A stretch of DNA of 64,000 nt from Mesoplasma chauliocola (GCF_002290085.1 NZ_CP023173.1:143501-207500); one strand, 5' to 3'. Shown: positions 44,170-55,638, numbered from the stretch's first letter. Notes: a model not told the origin generated them from the sequence alone. Numbers and translations are program-made.

Positions 44170-44176
44170 AACTTTT

Positions 44177-44932
44177 ATGTTTAAATACTTATTAACTTTA
44201 GAATATGATGGATCTGACTTTCATGGTTGAATAGAACAACCTAACACTTTAACAATTCAAGGAGAATTAAATAAAGCAATTAGTAAAGTAACAAAAAGAG
44301 CCAAATTTAAAACAATTGGCGCAAGTAAAACTGATGCAGGAGTTCATGCTCTTGACCAAAAAGTTATTTTAAAATTAGATTTTAAACCAAACCTAGAATT
44401 GTTTAAAAGTGCAATAAATAAGGCACTACCAGAAACAATTCATATTATAGAGATTGTTTTTGTAGACTCAGATTTTAATATAAGAAGTGTAAAATACAAA
44501 GAATACTCTTATACAATTAATGATTTCAAATACGATTTAAAAACTAACAGATTTGAACTGAATTGAAAATATGATCAAATAGATATTTTAAAATTACAAA
44601 ATATTTTTAATATGTTTATAGGTACTCATGAATTTAAACTTTTTTCAGGTTTGAGTTTTGATGAAATAAATGCAAAAAACATCATAACTTTTAGGAATAT
44701 AGAAAATATAAAAGTTGAAAGAATTAATAATAGAGTTGTGATCAAATTTAAAGCTAAAGGTTTTATAAGATACCAAATAAGAATGATTGTTCAATCCTCT
44801 TTAAATTGCTATTTAAGTAAAAGAATTAATGAATTTGAAATTAAACAGAAGTTGACTGGTGAAGGTGAGAAACCACCATTTAATGCACCAGCTAAAGGTT
44901 TAAAATTAGATAAAATTGTGTTTAATAAATAA
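44177..44932 (+). CDS. truA: tRNA pseudouridine synthase A
   Basis: 251 residues from ATG 44177. Start Tyr-Leu-Leu-Thr-Leu-Glu-Tyr-Asp-Gly-Ser. The catalytic Asp is in Ala-Ser-Lys-Thr-Asp-Ala-Gly-Val-His-Ala, and Arg-Tyr-Gln-Ile-Arg-Met-Ile lies near the end. It modifies U38-40 of tRNA anticodon arms. Seven bases after ecfT, the common ecf-truA arrangement of Gram-positives. Its last codons contain the promoter of the downstream small RNA. Confidence 0.94.
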
Positions 44933-44945
44933 AAAAGTGTATTAT
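44916..44945 (+). promoter_or_regulatory. Promoter of the small RNA downstream of truA
   Basis: TTGTGT (44916-44921), 18-bp spacer, TATTAT (44940-44945). Predicted start near 44952 coincides with the base of the closing stem of the RNA. The -35 lies inside truA. Confidence 0.55.
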
Positions 44946-44952
44946 TAATTTA

Positions 44953-45105
44953 TGGGTGTTGTTAAAACAATATCACTTAAAAAGTAGTGCGCTGATAAAC
45001 ATATCGTCTGTTTTTGAATAAGCGAAAGCAAAGAAGGAAAACGATTAGTTTATGAGTTTATTACGTTAAACACCCTTAAAAAAAGACAAATTTGTCTTTT
45101 TTTTG
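44953..45105 (+). ncRNA. Unassigned structured small RNA, possibly MCS4-like
   Basis: No open frame of note. GGGTGTT (44954-44960) pairs with AACACCC (45069-45075), closing a ~122-nt domain. Within it AACG/CGTT, ACTT/AAGT and AGC-GAAA-GC hairpins can form. A palindromic terminator (AAGACAAATTTGTCTT, then T-run) follows at 45078-45105, and a promoter precedes. Length and a GGAAAACGATTAG stretch near 45036 recall MCS4, the ~125-nt abundant RNA of Mycoplasma capricolum noted for U6-like sequence. I recall that only in outline, so the identity is tentative. It lacks SRP, tmRNA and RNase P signatures. Confidence 0.6.
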
Positions 45106-45166
45106 TTTAATTTGATAAAATTATATAAATTATTATTTATTAAAAAATAAAGGGAAGGTAATAATT

Positions 45167-48100
45167 ATGCATTTTAAAAAAATTAGATTAATGCTGAAAA
45201 ATTCATTTAAAAATGCTACTAAAAGCAAAACCCAATTGATTGGTGTTACTGTTTTAGCTTTTTTACTTTCTTTAGTTTTAACACTTGTTATCTCAATGAA
45301 CGTGCGTGTCCTGGATAAATATCAAGAAATGAATATTGAATCAAGAGTTCATGATGCTGTTATTGATTTAAACCCATATGACAAAGTTGCTACAGGAGAA
45401 TCAGCAAATACTTCAGAAGCACCAAAAAATTTAGTTGCTGCTCAACAATACTGATTATATAAATTACAAGAAAAATATTATGAAGAATCTAGTGAACTTC
45501 AATTTCAATGAACAAGAACAGAAGCAAGAGAATTTTCTCAAGTAAAACAAAATGATAATAACTTGACAATTAAAGCTATTACTAAAACAACTCAAAATAA
45601 TCAGTTTAACAATGAAGGCGTTGATAAATTAGTTATTTTTGAAGGACAAGATATTAAAACTCGTCATCAAGTAGTTATTGATCCAAATTATGCAAAACAA
45701 AATGGTATTCAAATTGGTGATGTTATTAGAATTCAAGCTGATAATCTTGGTAATACATTGCTTGTTAGAGACTCAGCCAATCCAACTTTGAAAAGCGATA
45801 TTGCTGAAATTGAAAAAACTAAAACTGAAATAGATGCCGCTGAAGGTATATATAATAAATTTTATTCAAATTACCAATGATTTCAAGTTGTAGGATTTGG
45901 TGGATCAGCAGACTTTATGACACCAATTTTTAATGCTTCAACTGTATTACCAAGTCGCTCAAAAGAAGCTATGATATATGTTAGTCCAGAATCATTCGGA
46001 TTAAATTATAATGACTCTTTGAATTTATATGAGTATAATCTTAATTCAAATGGAAACTTAACAGTTTCATCTAATGTTGAAATAGAATCATTTTATTCAA
46101 TTAAATTCACTGAACAAAGCAAATCAATTACACCGGATATAGAACAATTTGAAACAGATTTCAGAGAATTAATTAGAAGAAATTCAAATAGCAAAATTGT
46201 TTATGCAAAAGGTGATAGTAATTATAGATTTAACAAAAGAATTGATTTAATTGAAAAAACAATAAAAACTTATACAATATCAGCATTCGTTATTTTCATA
46301 TTAATTTTATTTGTTGTTCTTTACACAATTTCACTAATAACAAAAAAACAAATTGAAAATTCTTCAAAACAACTTGGAACTTTAAAAGCTCTTGGATACA
46401 GAAAAAGAATACTTGTTTATAACTTTATAATGCTTCCGTTCATAACTTCAACTATCGGAGGTTTCCTAGGTTATATTTTATGTGTAAGTTTATCTAATAC
46501 TTTAACTAATGAATTTGCAGGGTATTTCTCTCTTAATTATTCATCATTTGACTTTGATTGAATATCTCTTGTATCAATGATTTTAATTATGTGATTTATT
46601 CTAACTACTATTTCATTTTTTATAGCAACTCTATTAATGAGAAAATCTTCATTAAGTTTAATATCAGCTAACTTCAATCAAAAGCATAGTGCATTTAAAA
46701 TTTGAATTAGAAAAATTCATATTAGAAAAACATTTGGTTCAAGATTAAGAAAAGCATTGCTTGTTGATGCATTGGGAAAAATGATGGCAATTGGATTTGT
46801 AGTATTACTTTCATCAAGCTTATTTACTATTTCTTTTGCAGCACCAGATATTTTGAGAAGAAATGAAAAGGCAACTTATAATGGAATTAAATATAAGCAA
46901 ATTGTTGAATTTGCAGAGCCTAGTTACAACAATCCACTAACTTTTGCGAAAACATTTAAACCTGATGAAAAACAACAAGAAATGGTTTTTTCAAAAGAAG
47001 CTGGTGGATGAACATCTTTAGCATTAAGAGATAATGGAAAATTTGACTATGATCAAATTATGTCTGATTTCTTTAATGGAGATATTGGCGAAAAATATTA
47101 TTCAATATTTATTAATAATTTATTTACGCCTTCATCAGAATCTGAATATTCTATTCCAACTAATGTTGAATTAGCAATGGCTAATATGAAACTTTTAAAT
47201 TTAGAAGGTGGAGTTTTTGATACTAACTACTTTAGACAATTATCAAAATTTGGAATTCCAGCAGCTGAAAAAAACGATATATTAGCAAATTTAATAGGGC
47301 CTATGATTATAAAACAATGATTTGATTATCAAAATTTATTTAATGAAATTAGTGTTCCAGAATCAGAGCAATCAATTTATCAAAAAGGTGCAGCAATCCA
47401 AACATTCTATGCTAAATATTCAGAATCAATTGGTCTTTCAATAACAAATGACTTTAGAAATTCAACAACATCAGATAAGGATTGAGTTGAAATGTCGCAA
47501 ACTGAAAAGATAAATATTTTTAATGATTCAAATGGAATGCTGCAAAAACGATATTTAGAAAATAATTTGGATATGCTTAAAAATCTTTTAAATGATCCAA
47601 CAGTTGAGCTTGATTTTACAAATTATGATAATTTTAAATTTACTAATTCTGAATATACAGGTTTAGGAGAATTTAAAATCGCATCAGAACATAATTCTGA
47701 AAATGAAATTAGTGATTACTATTTAAATTTAAATTTTGATCAATTAGCAAGTGAAAATTCTGATGAAAGCCAAAAAATTGCAAAAGAAGCCATTACGGAT
47801 ATGTGAAAATGATTTACTTTCCTATTTAATAATCGTGTAGATCAAGCAATTATTCAGTCTGCTTTTTCACGCCCCCCTTATTCAGTAAAACAAGCAATCA
47901 TTAACGCATTTAATTCTGATAATAATAATTATTCAATGGCATTTAATTTAGTTTCATATGACTCTGACTTAGAATCAATAGGGACAAAAATTAATGCTGA
48001 AAAAAATGGAAATAACTTTAAAATTTATGGAATTGATGAAGACTATAATAGATTTTTAGACTTAAGAGATACAAATAATAATGATTTAATGGATAAATTA

Positions 48101-49456
48101 TTTAGTTCAACTGAAGCAAATGGAATTATCATTAATCAATCTCTTGCTAAATCATTAAATTTAAAAGAAGGTCAAGAAGTTGATTTAAATGTTATTCAAA
48201 ACGAATTGCAAGACACTAGTTACAATGGTGAAATTGTACCTTATGAATTAAGTGATTGAGATACAAGCAGTTTATGAAGCGGAAAAGGTGGATTTAAACA
48301 AAACTCAAGAACAAACAATTTAGGAGCTAATATTATTGTTAATAAACCAGATTCAGATAGCTCAAATTCAATTAACTTTTTAACAAGTATTTCATCACCA
48401 ACAGAGTATTATAGTTCAGTTTTAAACAATGAAACTATTATAGGTAATAAAATAACAAATCAAACATTTAAAGTTTTAGGCATTCAAGATGGATATGGAT
48501 TATCACAAGCTTGAATTAAAAATGATGATGCAAATAAAATTCTACAATATGACAAAGTTCAAGAATATCTATGAACAAACTTTTTTTCAAAACAATGAAA
48601 TAATCAGTTTGGATATACAACTTTAGATCAATTTAATAACAAAATCATTATTGAAGATAAAAATCAAGAAGAGTTAAAAATATATCAAAAAATTAAAGAT
48701 TTAGATTTAACTAAAAATGGACTAAATGATTTAGATTTATTTAAAAATGAATTTATCTATCATCCTGAAACTCAAGCAAAAAAAGAACTAGGTGAATTAA
48801 TATTACAAATATTTGAAAAACAGTATCCTGTATTTAACTATAAATATTCAAATAAACTTGATATTGCTGATTATAATACTGCAATGAGTGTTTCAAATGC
48901 ATATGGTGATTATTCTCCAACAGCCTTAAATGGAATGGAAGCAAAATTTAGTTCAACTTATCAATCATTTGATGGTAGTGGTATAGGAACTGTAGAGTGA
49001 ATATTACCAATTGACATTTCAAAAGAAATGTTAAAAGAAATTTCAGAATTAATTTTATTATTAATTGCAATTGCGATTACATTAATTCTTTCAATAACAT
49101 TTGTAATCATCTTATTAACAACATCAGTTATTATTACAGATAATATAAGATTTATTTCGACAATGAGAGTTTTAGGTTATCATGATGCATATGTTGTTAA
49201 AACAGTAATTGGAATGTACTTAGTTGTTATAACAAGCATGTTCGCTGTTGGATTTGCAGTTGGATGGTTTATTTTTGCAAAAGTTTTAAATATTATGGCT
49301 TTAAACGGAACCGTTTTACCATTAATATTCCCAGTTTGATTACCAATAGTTGTATTCTTAGGAATTGTTGGTATTTATGCTGTTGCTATTTACGCAGGAT
49401 ATAAAAGAATTACAAAAACTAATTCAGTTAGAATATTACAAAACTCAGATATCTAG
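45167..49456 (+). CDS. Giant FtsX-type ABC transporter permease
   Basis: 1429 residues in one frame read through many TGA Trp codons; AGGGAAGG before the ATG. One membrane helix near residues 22-42 is followed by an extracellular segment. An FtsX/MacB-type block of three helices spans about 368-490, another helix 530-555, and a ~720-residue extracellular domain follows. The final three helices of a second FtsX block lie at about 1290-1325, 1345-1370 and 1391-1412. Motifs such as Leu-Gly-Thr-Leu-Lys-Ala-Leu-Gly-Tyr-Arg and Met-Arg-Val-Leu-Gly-Tyr match the cytoplasmic coupling loops. No ATPase gene is adjacent. Role may be lipoprotein release, peptide export or mechanotransmission; substrate unknown. 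Confidence 0.85.
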
Positions 49457-49475
49457 TAGAAAGGGTATTTAAATT

Positions 49476-51986
49476 ATGAAAAAAATAATATTAAGTTTGA
49501 GTGCCCTTACACTAGGGGCTACCCCAGCTGTTTCAATGTTGAATATAACACAAAAGCAAGTAATCACAGAGGTTACAAAAGAAATTCAAGCAAAAATTGA
49601 TGAAACATCTGTGCTATTTAAAGCACCAATTATTACAAACGCACAAAAACAAAATTCATCAATAACAACTAATTGATTAAACGAACAAAAAGTTGCTGAT
49701 TTAAGTAATATTGATAGTAATTTAACTTATGCTGATTTTAATAATCAAACTTATGATATGACATCAGCAAATAAAACACTAAAACAAATTTATAAACAAA
49801 GTGATTATAAGTATGCAAATGAAGATGCTAAAGCCGAATTAATTTTTGGAGCAGCAGATACAGGATTAAGTTTATTAGAAAATTCAGTTGATGATAATGG
49901 TTTAAAACCTCAGGGGATTAACGAATTCTTAAATTGAATATCTTATGTTTCATTTATAAGCGGTGATAAACTAAAAGCTGATAAATTTGATGATAGTATT
50001 TTAAAATTGTCAAAACAACTTTCATTTTTAAAAGCGTTCAAGACCTTCCCTGCTCCTTCATATACAAAATTAATAAGTGAAGGAGTAATAACAAATAAAG
50101 GCTTAAAATATTATTCATTATCTAATTTGAATAGTTTTGTTAGTATTAACTTTGGTTTAACATCAGAAACAAACGCATGAAACTTTAAAATTAATGAATC
50201 TAATATTGAAAATACATTTTTAGATAGTTCTTCAAAAATGTATCAAGAAATATTTTCAAAAGATGGAGATGGTAATTCAAAGCACAGCTTTCAATTTAAT
50301 CAACAAAGTATAGAATATTTATTTAATTTCATTTATTCTTTATCTTGATATATTCAAGCTTTTGATCCTTATTCACCAAGCATTGAAAGTATAACTGATC
50401 AAAATCATATATTTAGTAATTCAAAAACTAACATTGAAGTTATGAACGAAGTATATAATAAGCCAATATCAAAAAATGATATAACAAAGAAAGGTTTAAG
50501 TGGTATTTTACAGTTAGTATATGATGTTATTAATTCAAAGGAAGACAAAAATGGCTATAAAGCATCGAGAACTTTAAAAATTTTATTTCAAGTTGATGAT
50601 GATATAAATGATAAAAATACTAATCTAGACTTCGATACTAAAGTGTTAAAAGCTAACAAGGGTAACGCAGTTGCTCCTTCTTTTAGAGTTGGTGATTGAC
50701 AAAACAACTCAAAAAAATCTAATGGACTATTTAACGCATTTTTTGCATCAGTTTTTAAGGGTTTCTTAGATAATCAAGTTTCAGGATTTTTAGGTTGATT
50801 TTTAGGAATATTAAGTCTTTCAAATGAAAACCTAGGTGGTATTGCAGCTGGTTTAATATCTTCTATATTTTCAGGCATTGATATGGATAATTTTTTTCAA
50901 AAACTTTCATCTCAACTTTCTGCAACTTTAAAAAATATGTATGGTTGAAGGCTAGTTTTTCTTCCAATAGGTGGGCAAATTAAAGAGCCACTTGAAAAAA
51001 TATTGAAAGGCTTAGGTTTTGGAACTGATGATTCACCAAACAAGCCTCATAAGCCTGATATTACTGATGATTTTATAGATTATCTAGATAAAATAATTAA
51101 GAAATTCAGTAATATAAAGATTAGCAATGAATCTGAAGAGACATGAAGCATATTTAATAATTTATTTAATCAAATAGTTAATGAAAAAGGTAGATTACAA
51201 TCCTTACTAAAAGTTTTAGGTGTATCTTTACCAATAGATATAAGTGATAAATCTTTAAAGGAGATATTTTCAACTAAAGTATTTGGCATTTTTTCAATTG
51301 GAGACTTATTAATAAAAGCATTAAACTTCATTGATGTAGCAACACCTGAAATTTTTAAAGTTTTAGGATTATTTTCAAATTTATTAGGTTCTGATATTTG
51401 TAAGGAATATGAATTTTATTATAAGGGAAATGATAAACCTTTGGAAATAAGACAAGTCCTGGGATATGAACCATTGGAAGATGGAACTTCAGACTTAGCT
51501 GTGATTTGATCAATGATGAAATTTGTTAAAGATGAAGAGGGTAAAAATAAAGTTGTTGGAGTAAGACTAAAAGATGATGAAAACAGCGATATAATTTATG
51601 GCCATAAAGCTTGAAAAATGCTTTTAGGTTTAAATTATGATGAAATGAGTTTTTATGATAACTCTTTATTATATTGATTAAACGAAACTCTTGCTTCAGG
51701 ATTAACTGCAAAAGTCATTCAATTACCAATTAAGGTAGCAAGAAGTTATGTTGATAATACATTAAGTGATATTCAATTTAATCGAAATAAAAAAATGACT
51801 TATTGGTCTAATAAAGAACTATTTACAAACGAATTTATTAGTTACACAACAGATTCAAAACAAGAAGTATTAAAATATAATATTCGATATAAAATTAAAA
51901 AGGAAACATATTTAAATTATGAAGTTGCTGTTTATAAAGAAAATACAGCAACGAAATATAAGATATTAAGTTTTAATAAAAAATAA
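49476..51986 (+). CDS. MOLPALP-family surface protein without lipobox cysteine
   Basis: 836 residues; AAAGGG before ATG 49476, 19 bases after the permease. Lys-Lys and a hydrophobic signal region are followed by Thr-Pro-Ala-Val-Ser-Met, where the paralogue at 53032-55530 has Val-Val-Ser-Cys. No Cys is present there, so lipidation seems lost; it may be secreted or signal-anchored. The middle shares Gly-Leu/Leu-Gln-x-Val-Tyr-Asp, Lys-Ile-Leu-Phe-Gln-Val-Asp and Ile-x-Ser-Gly-Ile-Asp-Met with that paralogue. I assign it to the mollicute paralogous lipoprotein group from memory of such families. Function unknown. Confidence 0.75.
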
Positions 51987-52004
51987 GAGAATTTATCTCT
52001 TTAT
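51985..52004 (+). terminator. Weak terminator after the first MOLPALP gene
   Basis: AAGAGA/TCTCTT stem with ATTTA loop, starting at the stop codon; the T-run is short. It abuts the left end of the IS remnant. Confidence 0.5.
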
Positions 52005-52005
52005 A

Positions 52006-52032
52006 AATTAAAATTGGAAGTGCAAAACTTTT
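52006..52032 (+). repeat. IS left terminal inverted repeat
   Basis: AATTAAAATTGGAA then partially matching bases. It pairs with the reverse complement of 52982-53008. Confidence 0.8.
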
Positions 52033-52900
52033 AACCAAATGCCTCGTAAAATTCCTGAGCTGATTGTAGTTCAGAATTTTGCGAGGCATTTTATTTATTT
52101 CATTTAATGTTTCGATTATATTATGTCTGTTAAATTTGTAAAATTAGTTATCTTAGGTAAATATCTTCTAATCAATGCAGTAAAGTTTTCATTAGTGCCT
52201 TTTTCACAGGAATACATGTATAAAGTGGTACATTTAATTCTTTTTTAACTTCATGTAAAGGATTAAATTCCTTCTATACCATTATCTTTTGTAATTGATT
52301 TAATATTTAGTTTTTCTTTATTAATTAATTCTTTCAACTTCTCATTTGTATGTTTCATAGTTTTTTTTATAGCTTAACTGCAAAACCTTTTCTGGCAACT
52401 CTTTCAAAAAAGTGTAATTATGGCTTTTGAAGTGTTACAAGTACCTACAACTAAATCAATTTCAAAATGACCAACGTCTTTTCTTTGATTAATACTTTTG
52501 GGTCTATAAGTAATTGGGATTGAGTTTATTTTTGAAATTTCTAATAGATATTTCTTATATTTACTAGACTTTTTTTCATTAAAATATGCATCATGAATAA
52601 TTTCACTTTATTCTTTAATTTTTATTTGTCTGTTTTTAATTCAATTATAAACAGTTTGCGTAGTTGTTTTTTAATTTCGCATTCTTTAGCCTTAAAAAAA
52701 CAAACATCTATGCTTGAACTTTTAGGGTTAAAATTTGCATGCTTAGCTTTGTAAATTACAGTAGATTTATTTCTTTTAATTTCTCTATAAATATCTCTAT
52801 TTAATTCCTTAGCTATAAAATAAACAGATCTATTATGTACATTTAATAGAAATTCAATTAAAGTTCTTTCTTATAAAGATAATTGTTTATAATTATTCAT
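52031..52900 (-). pseudogene. IS30-family transposase, frameshifted and with internal stops
   Basis: ATG at 52900 (minus strand) follows AAAGGAGTTACC. The start reads Asn-Asn-Tyr-Lys-Gln-Leu-Ser-Leu, then a TAA where Glu is expected, then Arg-Thr-Leu-Ile-Glu-Phe-Leu-Leu-Asn. This is the IS30 N-terminal helix-turn-helix region, continuing to Tyr-Arg-Glu-Ile-Lys-Arg-Asn. In shifted frames the DDE core is visible: Gly-His-Phe-Glu-Ile-Asp-Leu-Val-Val-Gly (first Asp), Lys-Asp-Asn-Gly (second Asp) and Lys-Gly-Thr-Asn-Glu-Asn (Glu). It ends with Met-Pro-Arg-Lys-Ile-Leu-Asn and Glu-Phe-Tyr-Glu-Ala-Phe-Gly before TAA (52031-52033). At least three frame changes and several stops; certainly inactive. 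Confidence 0.85.
52037..52091. terminator. Long hairpin in the IS transposase 3' end
   Basis: AAATGCCTCG(T)AAAATTC pairs with GAATTTTG-CGAGGCATTT: about 20 bp with one G-T and one bulge. T-rich sequence follows on the plus strand. On the minus strand both arms fall in transposase codons. It may stop outside transcription from entering the element. Confidence 0.7.
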
Positions 52901-52981
52901 GGTAACTCCTTTGGGTTTTAGTTAGTCAGGATTTGCTTTTTTGTATCAAAAAAACTGCAAATCCTATGAGATTATTTTCTC

Positions 52982-53008
52982 ATAAGTGTTGTAGTTCCAA
53001 TTTTAATT
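52982..53008 (-). repeat. IS right terminal inverted repeat
   Basis: Reverse complement begins AATTAAAATTGGAA, as at the left end. Four to five mismatches occur in the inner half. Confidence 0.8.
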
Positions 53009-53031
53009 CGTATGAACAAAAGTTCACATTT

Positions 53032-55530
53032 TTATTTTATTAATTTAAAATATTCGATTTCATATTTAACTAATTTATTTTCTTCTGTTGTTGCAGGAAG
53101 TATTAATTTAACTTCATATTTATTATTTATGTTACTCTTTTTATATCTTAATTCATAAATTAAAGAGCTCTGTTTGGTTGCATCTCTAAAATTAACGTAA
53201 CTTATTAACTTAGTTGAAAAGAATAAATAGTTTAGATCCTCTAAGTAATTTTGTTCATTCTTTTTGCTAAATCTATTACTTAACTCAATTAGAATGTCGT
53301 TAATTGCTCCTAATACACCTTTAATAAGATTTCCTGTTTCATCATTTCACAATAAACTAATACTATGCAAAATAGTTCCAGGTCTAAATTGATTTCAATC
53401 AATAGTTCCAGGACTAACTTCAACACCAAGACCCATTATTCATTTAGCAGCTTGCAAATTTGAAAATTTAGTTGTATTTGTTAAACCATATTTATTTCCA
53501 CCAGGAATTGTAACGTTTATTCCAGAAAAGTCTTTATTTATTAATTTTGAAGCCAAAACGAAAGGATAAGTTCACTTTTTGTCACCTTCACCCTCTTTAA
53601 TCAAACTTTTTGAGACTCCTAAAGTTTCTAAACTTACTTCAGTGCTAGTACCTTCAATAATTTTTAAATCCTTATCTTTCATAAGGTCAATGTCTTCAAA
53701 AGAGTTTGCAATATTTGCTATTTTTGGAGCAATACCTTTACCAAGTAAGGAAATTAAAAAACTAACTCCTTGTGTGCCAACAGTTAAAATATCACTCAAT
53801 TTAATATCACTTGTTATTTGAATATTAATTATTTGTTTTAAAGCAATTTTTGGCAATTGAATAGGAAGATTTTCCTCAAGTCCTAAAAATTCAACAATTG
53901 TTCTTATATCTGAATTAACCAATCAACCTAAAAATTTATTAGTAATAATACCATCTTTAATAATTCACTTATATTTTTGTTCAAGTTCTGCAATTTTATT
54001 TTTTAATTCATCAATTTTTAATTTAATACTTTCGTTTATTAATAAAGAATTTCATTTTTTTAAATTTTCTAATGATGCAACTAATTGTTTTGAAAAAGTA
54101 GTAAAGAAACTTGTCATGTCAATCCCACTCATTATTGAACTTATTAAACCTGAAACAATTCCACTAAGTTGTTCTGAACCCATATTTATACTATTTAAAA
54201 ATTCAAGTATTCCACCATCAGTATCAATACCTTCACTTAAACCAGTTAATATTCCATTAACTGTTGATGCAAAGAAAGTATTAAGTCCACCGTTTTCAGT
54301 TTTTCCATTTGTAGATCAATCACCAAAATCAATACTTAATGTTTTTTCATTAATTTTAAAAAGCTTAGTATTGAAATCAAGTTTATGATTTCCAGTTGTT
54401 ATATCATTATCAACTTGAAACAATATTTTAAATGTTCTAAGCAGTTTATATGATTCTTTGTCTTTTTCACCAGAAAAAAGATCATAAACAAATTGCAATA
54501 AACCATCAACATTAGTGGCATTAATGATTGATTCTTCGATGTTTTTGCTATTCACTTCTTCTATAATTTCCAAATTAGTTTTAGTTTTAGAAAAAACATG
54601 ATTATCGTCAGTCATCTCATCTGATTTTAAATTATATTCCTCTGTTGTGAAGTTTTGAATATATCAATTCATTCCAAAAAGTGCATTAAAAAGTAATGCT
54701 AAACTTTTACTTGTGAAATTTATTGTATTTTCACTTGTTTCTTCTTTTTTAGAAAACATTTTTCTAAATTGTTCTGTATTTCAAGTGTAAAAGTCTTGTC
54801 TAATGTTCTCATGTCTATCGCTAAAATTAAAATAATCTTTTTCAGATATATCTTTACCTAACAAATTTGCAATAAACAAAGTTAATTGACTTGAAAAGTA
54901 TAATTGTAAGTCCCTATTAGTTTTAATACCCATATTTGTTAGTTGTTTATAATTAGGTACTTTTATATCCTTCATTATTTCCAATGAAGATAATATTTTA
55001 GGCATAATGTTTTGGACTGACTCTAAATTCTCATTTTTTAGTGAAGGCAATAAAAGTGGAAGTGCAGTATTTCATAACATTGGATCGAAACTTACACCAA
55101 CTAATTTATATACTTCATTATATGCTTTTTGAATAAGTGTTATTTTTTCACCAATAGGATTGATTTCTTTAGGGTTATCAAATTCTACTCTTTTGTAAAC
55201 ATCATTTTGCATGTAGTCATTAGTTTGACTTGTATTTAGAAAAGTTGAAAATAAGTTATTCATTGTAGTATTATCGTTTGAACTAGGTGTTAAGTCGCTC
55301 ACTTTTAAAGTAGATATGTATCTGTCTGCGTCTTGTCCATTATAACCATTTGAATTTGCTAAAATTGCGCCTTTAAAATAGTTAGAAGTAGAAGACATAA
55401 CTTCAGCTAACTTTTTGTCTATACTTTTTTGCACAGTGTCCACATATTTGCAAGAAACAACAGCCATTGCTGGAGTAATTGAAAGTGAAGCTGCTGCAAT
55501 TAATGAGATTAATTTTTTAATATAAACCAC
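53032..55530 (-). CDS. MOLPALP-family surface lipoprotein
   Basis: 832 residues if GTG 55530 is used; 829 if AUU at 55521 is the start. The AGGTGG ribosome site covers the GTG and would place initiation near the AUU. Signal peptide Lys-Lys-Leu-Ile-Ser-Leu-Ile, then lipobox Val-Val-Ser-Cys, predict a lipid-anchored surface protein. I checked the frame for TAA/TAG across the gaps between TGA codons and found none. It is a paralogue of 49476-51986, sharing the Leu-Phe-Gln-Val-Asp and Met-Ser-Gly-Ile-Asp-Met segments and a C-terminal Lys-Tyr-Glu-Val-type strand pattern. Function unknown. Confidence 0.78.
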
Positions 55531-55638
55531 CTACCATATTAATAATAATTCTACCTCATTTTTAATAATAATTTAGCATAATATTAAAAAAACCTATCGA
55601 TTATAATATGTAACTTTAATATAAAAATAAAAAAAGTT

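Larger units (their letters stand above)
52006..53008 (-). mobile_element. Degenerate IS30-family insertion sequence
   Basis: About 1003 bp. Imperfect terminal inverted repeats of ~27 bp lie at 52006-52032 and 52982-53008: the outer 14 bases (AATTAAAATTGGAA) match exactly and the inner part mostly matches. The single transposase reads on the minus strand and is broken. The element sits neatly in the gap between two convergent lipoprotein genes, ending 24 bases before the second stop. No convincing target duplication is visible. Confidence 0.85.

Noticed and set aside
44953..45105. SRP RNA, tmRNA or RNase P RNA
   Set aside because: No conserved SRP GGAAG/AGCA helix-8 motif, no tRNA-like CCA end or tag frame, and too short and lacking P4 signatures for RNase P.
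45167..49456. Apparent string of eight broken genes in the permease region
   Set aside because: All pieces share one frame and are separated only by TGA, read as Trp here. I read the largest gap (48257-49030) codon by codon and found no TAA or TAG.
53380..53415. Short direct repeat AATAGTTCCAGG within the second MOLPALP gene
   Set aside because: Two 12-base copies 30 bases apart in coding sequence; small enough to be chance or a local codon duplication.
53579..54388. Two plus-strand open frames opposite the second MOLPALP gene
   Set aside because: They overlap an intact, paralogue-supported gene on the other strand and lack start signals.
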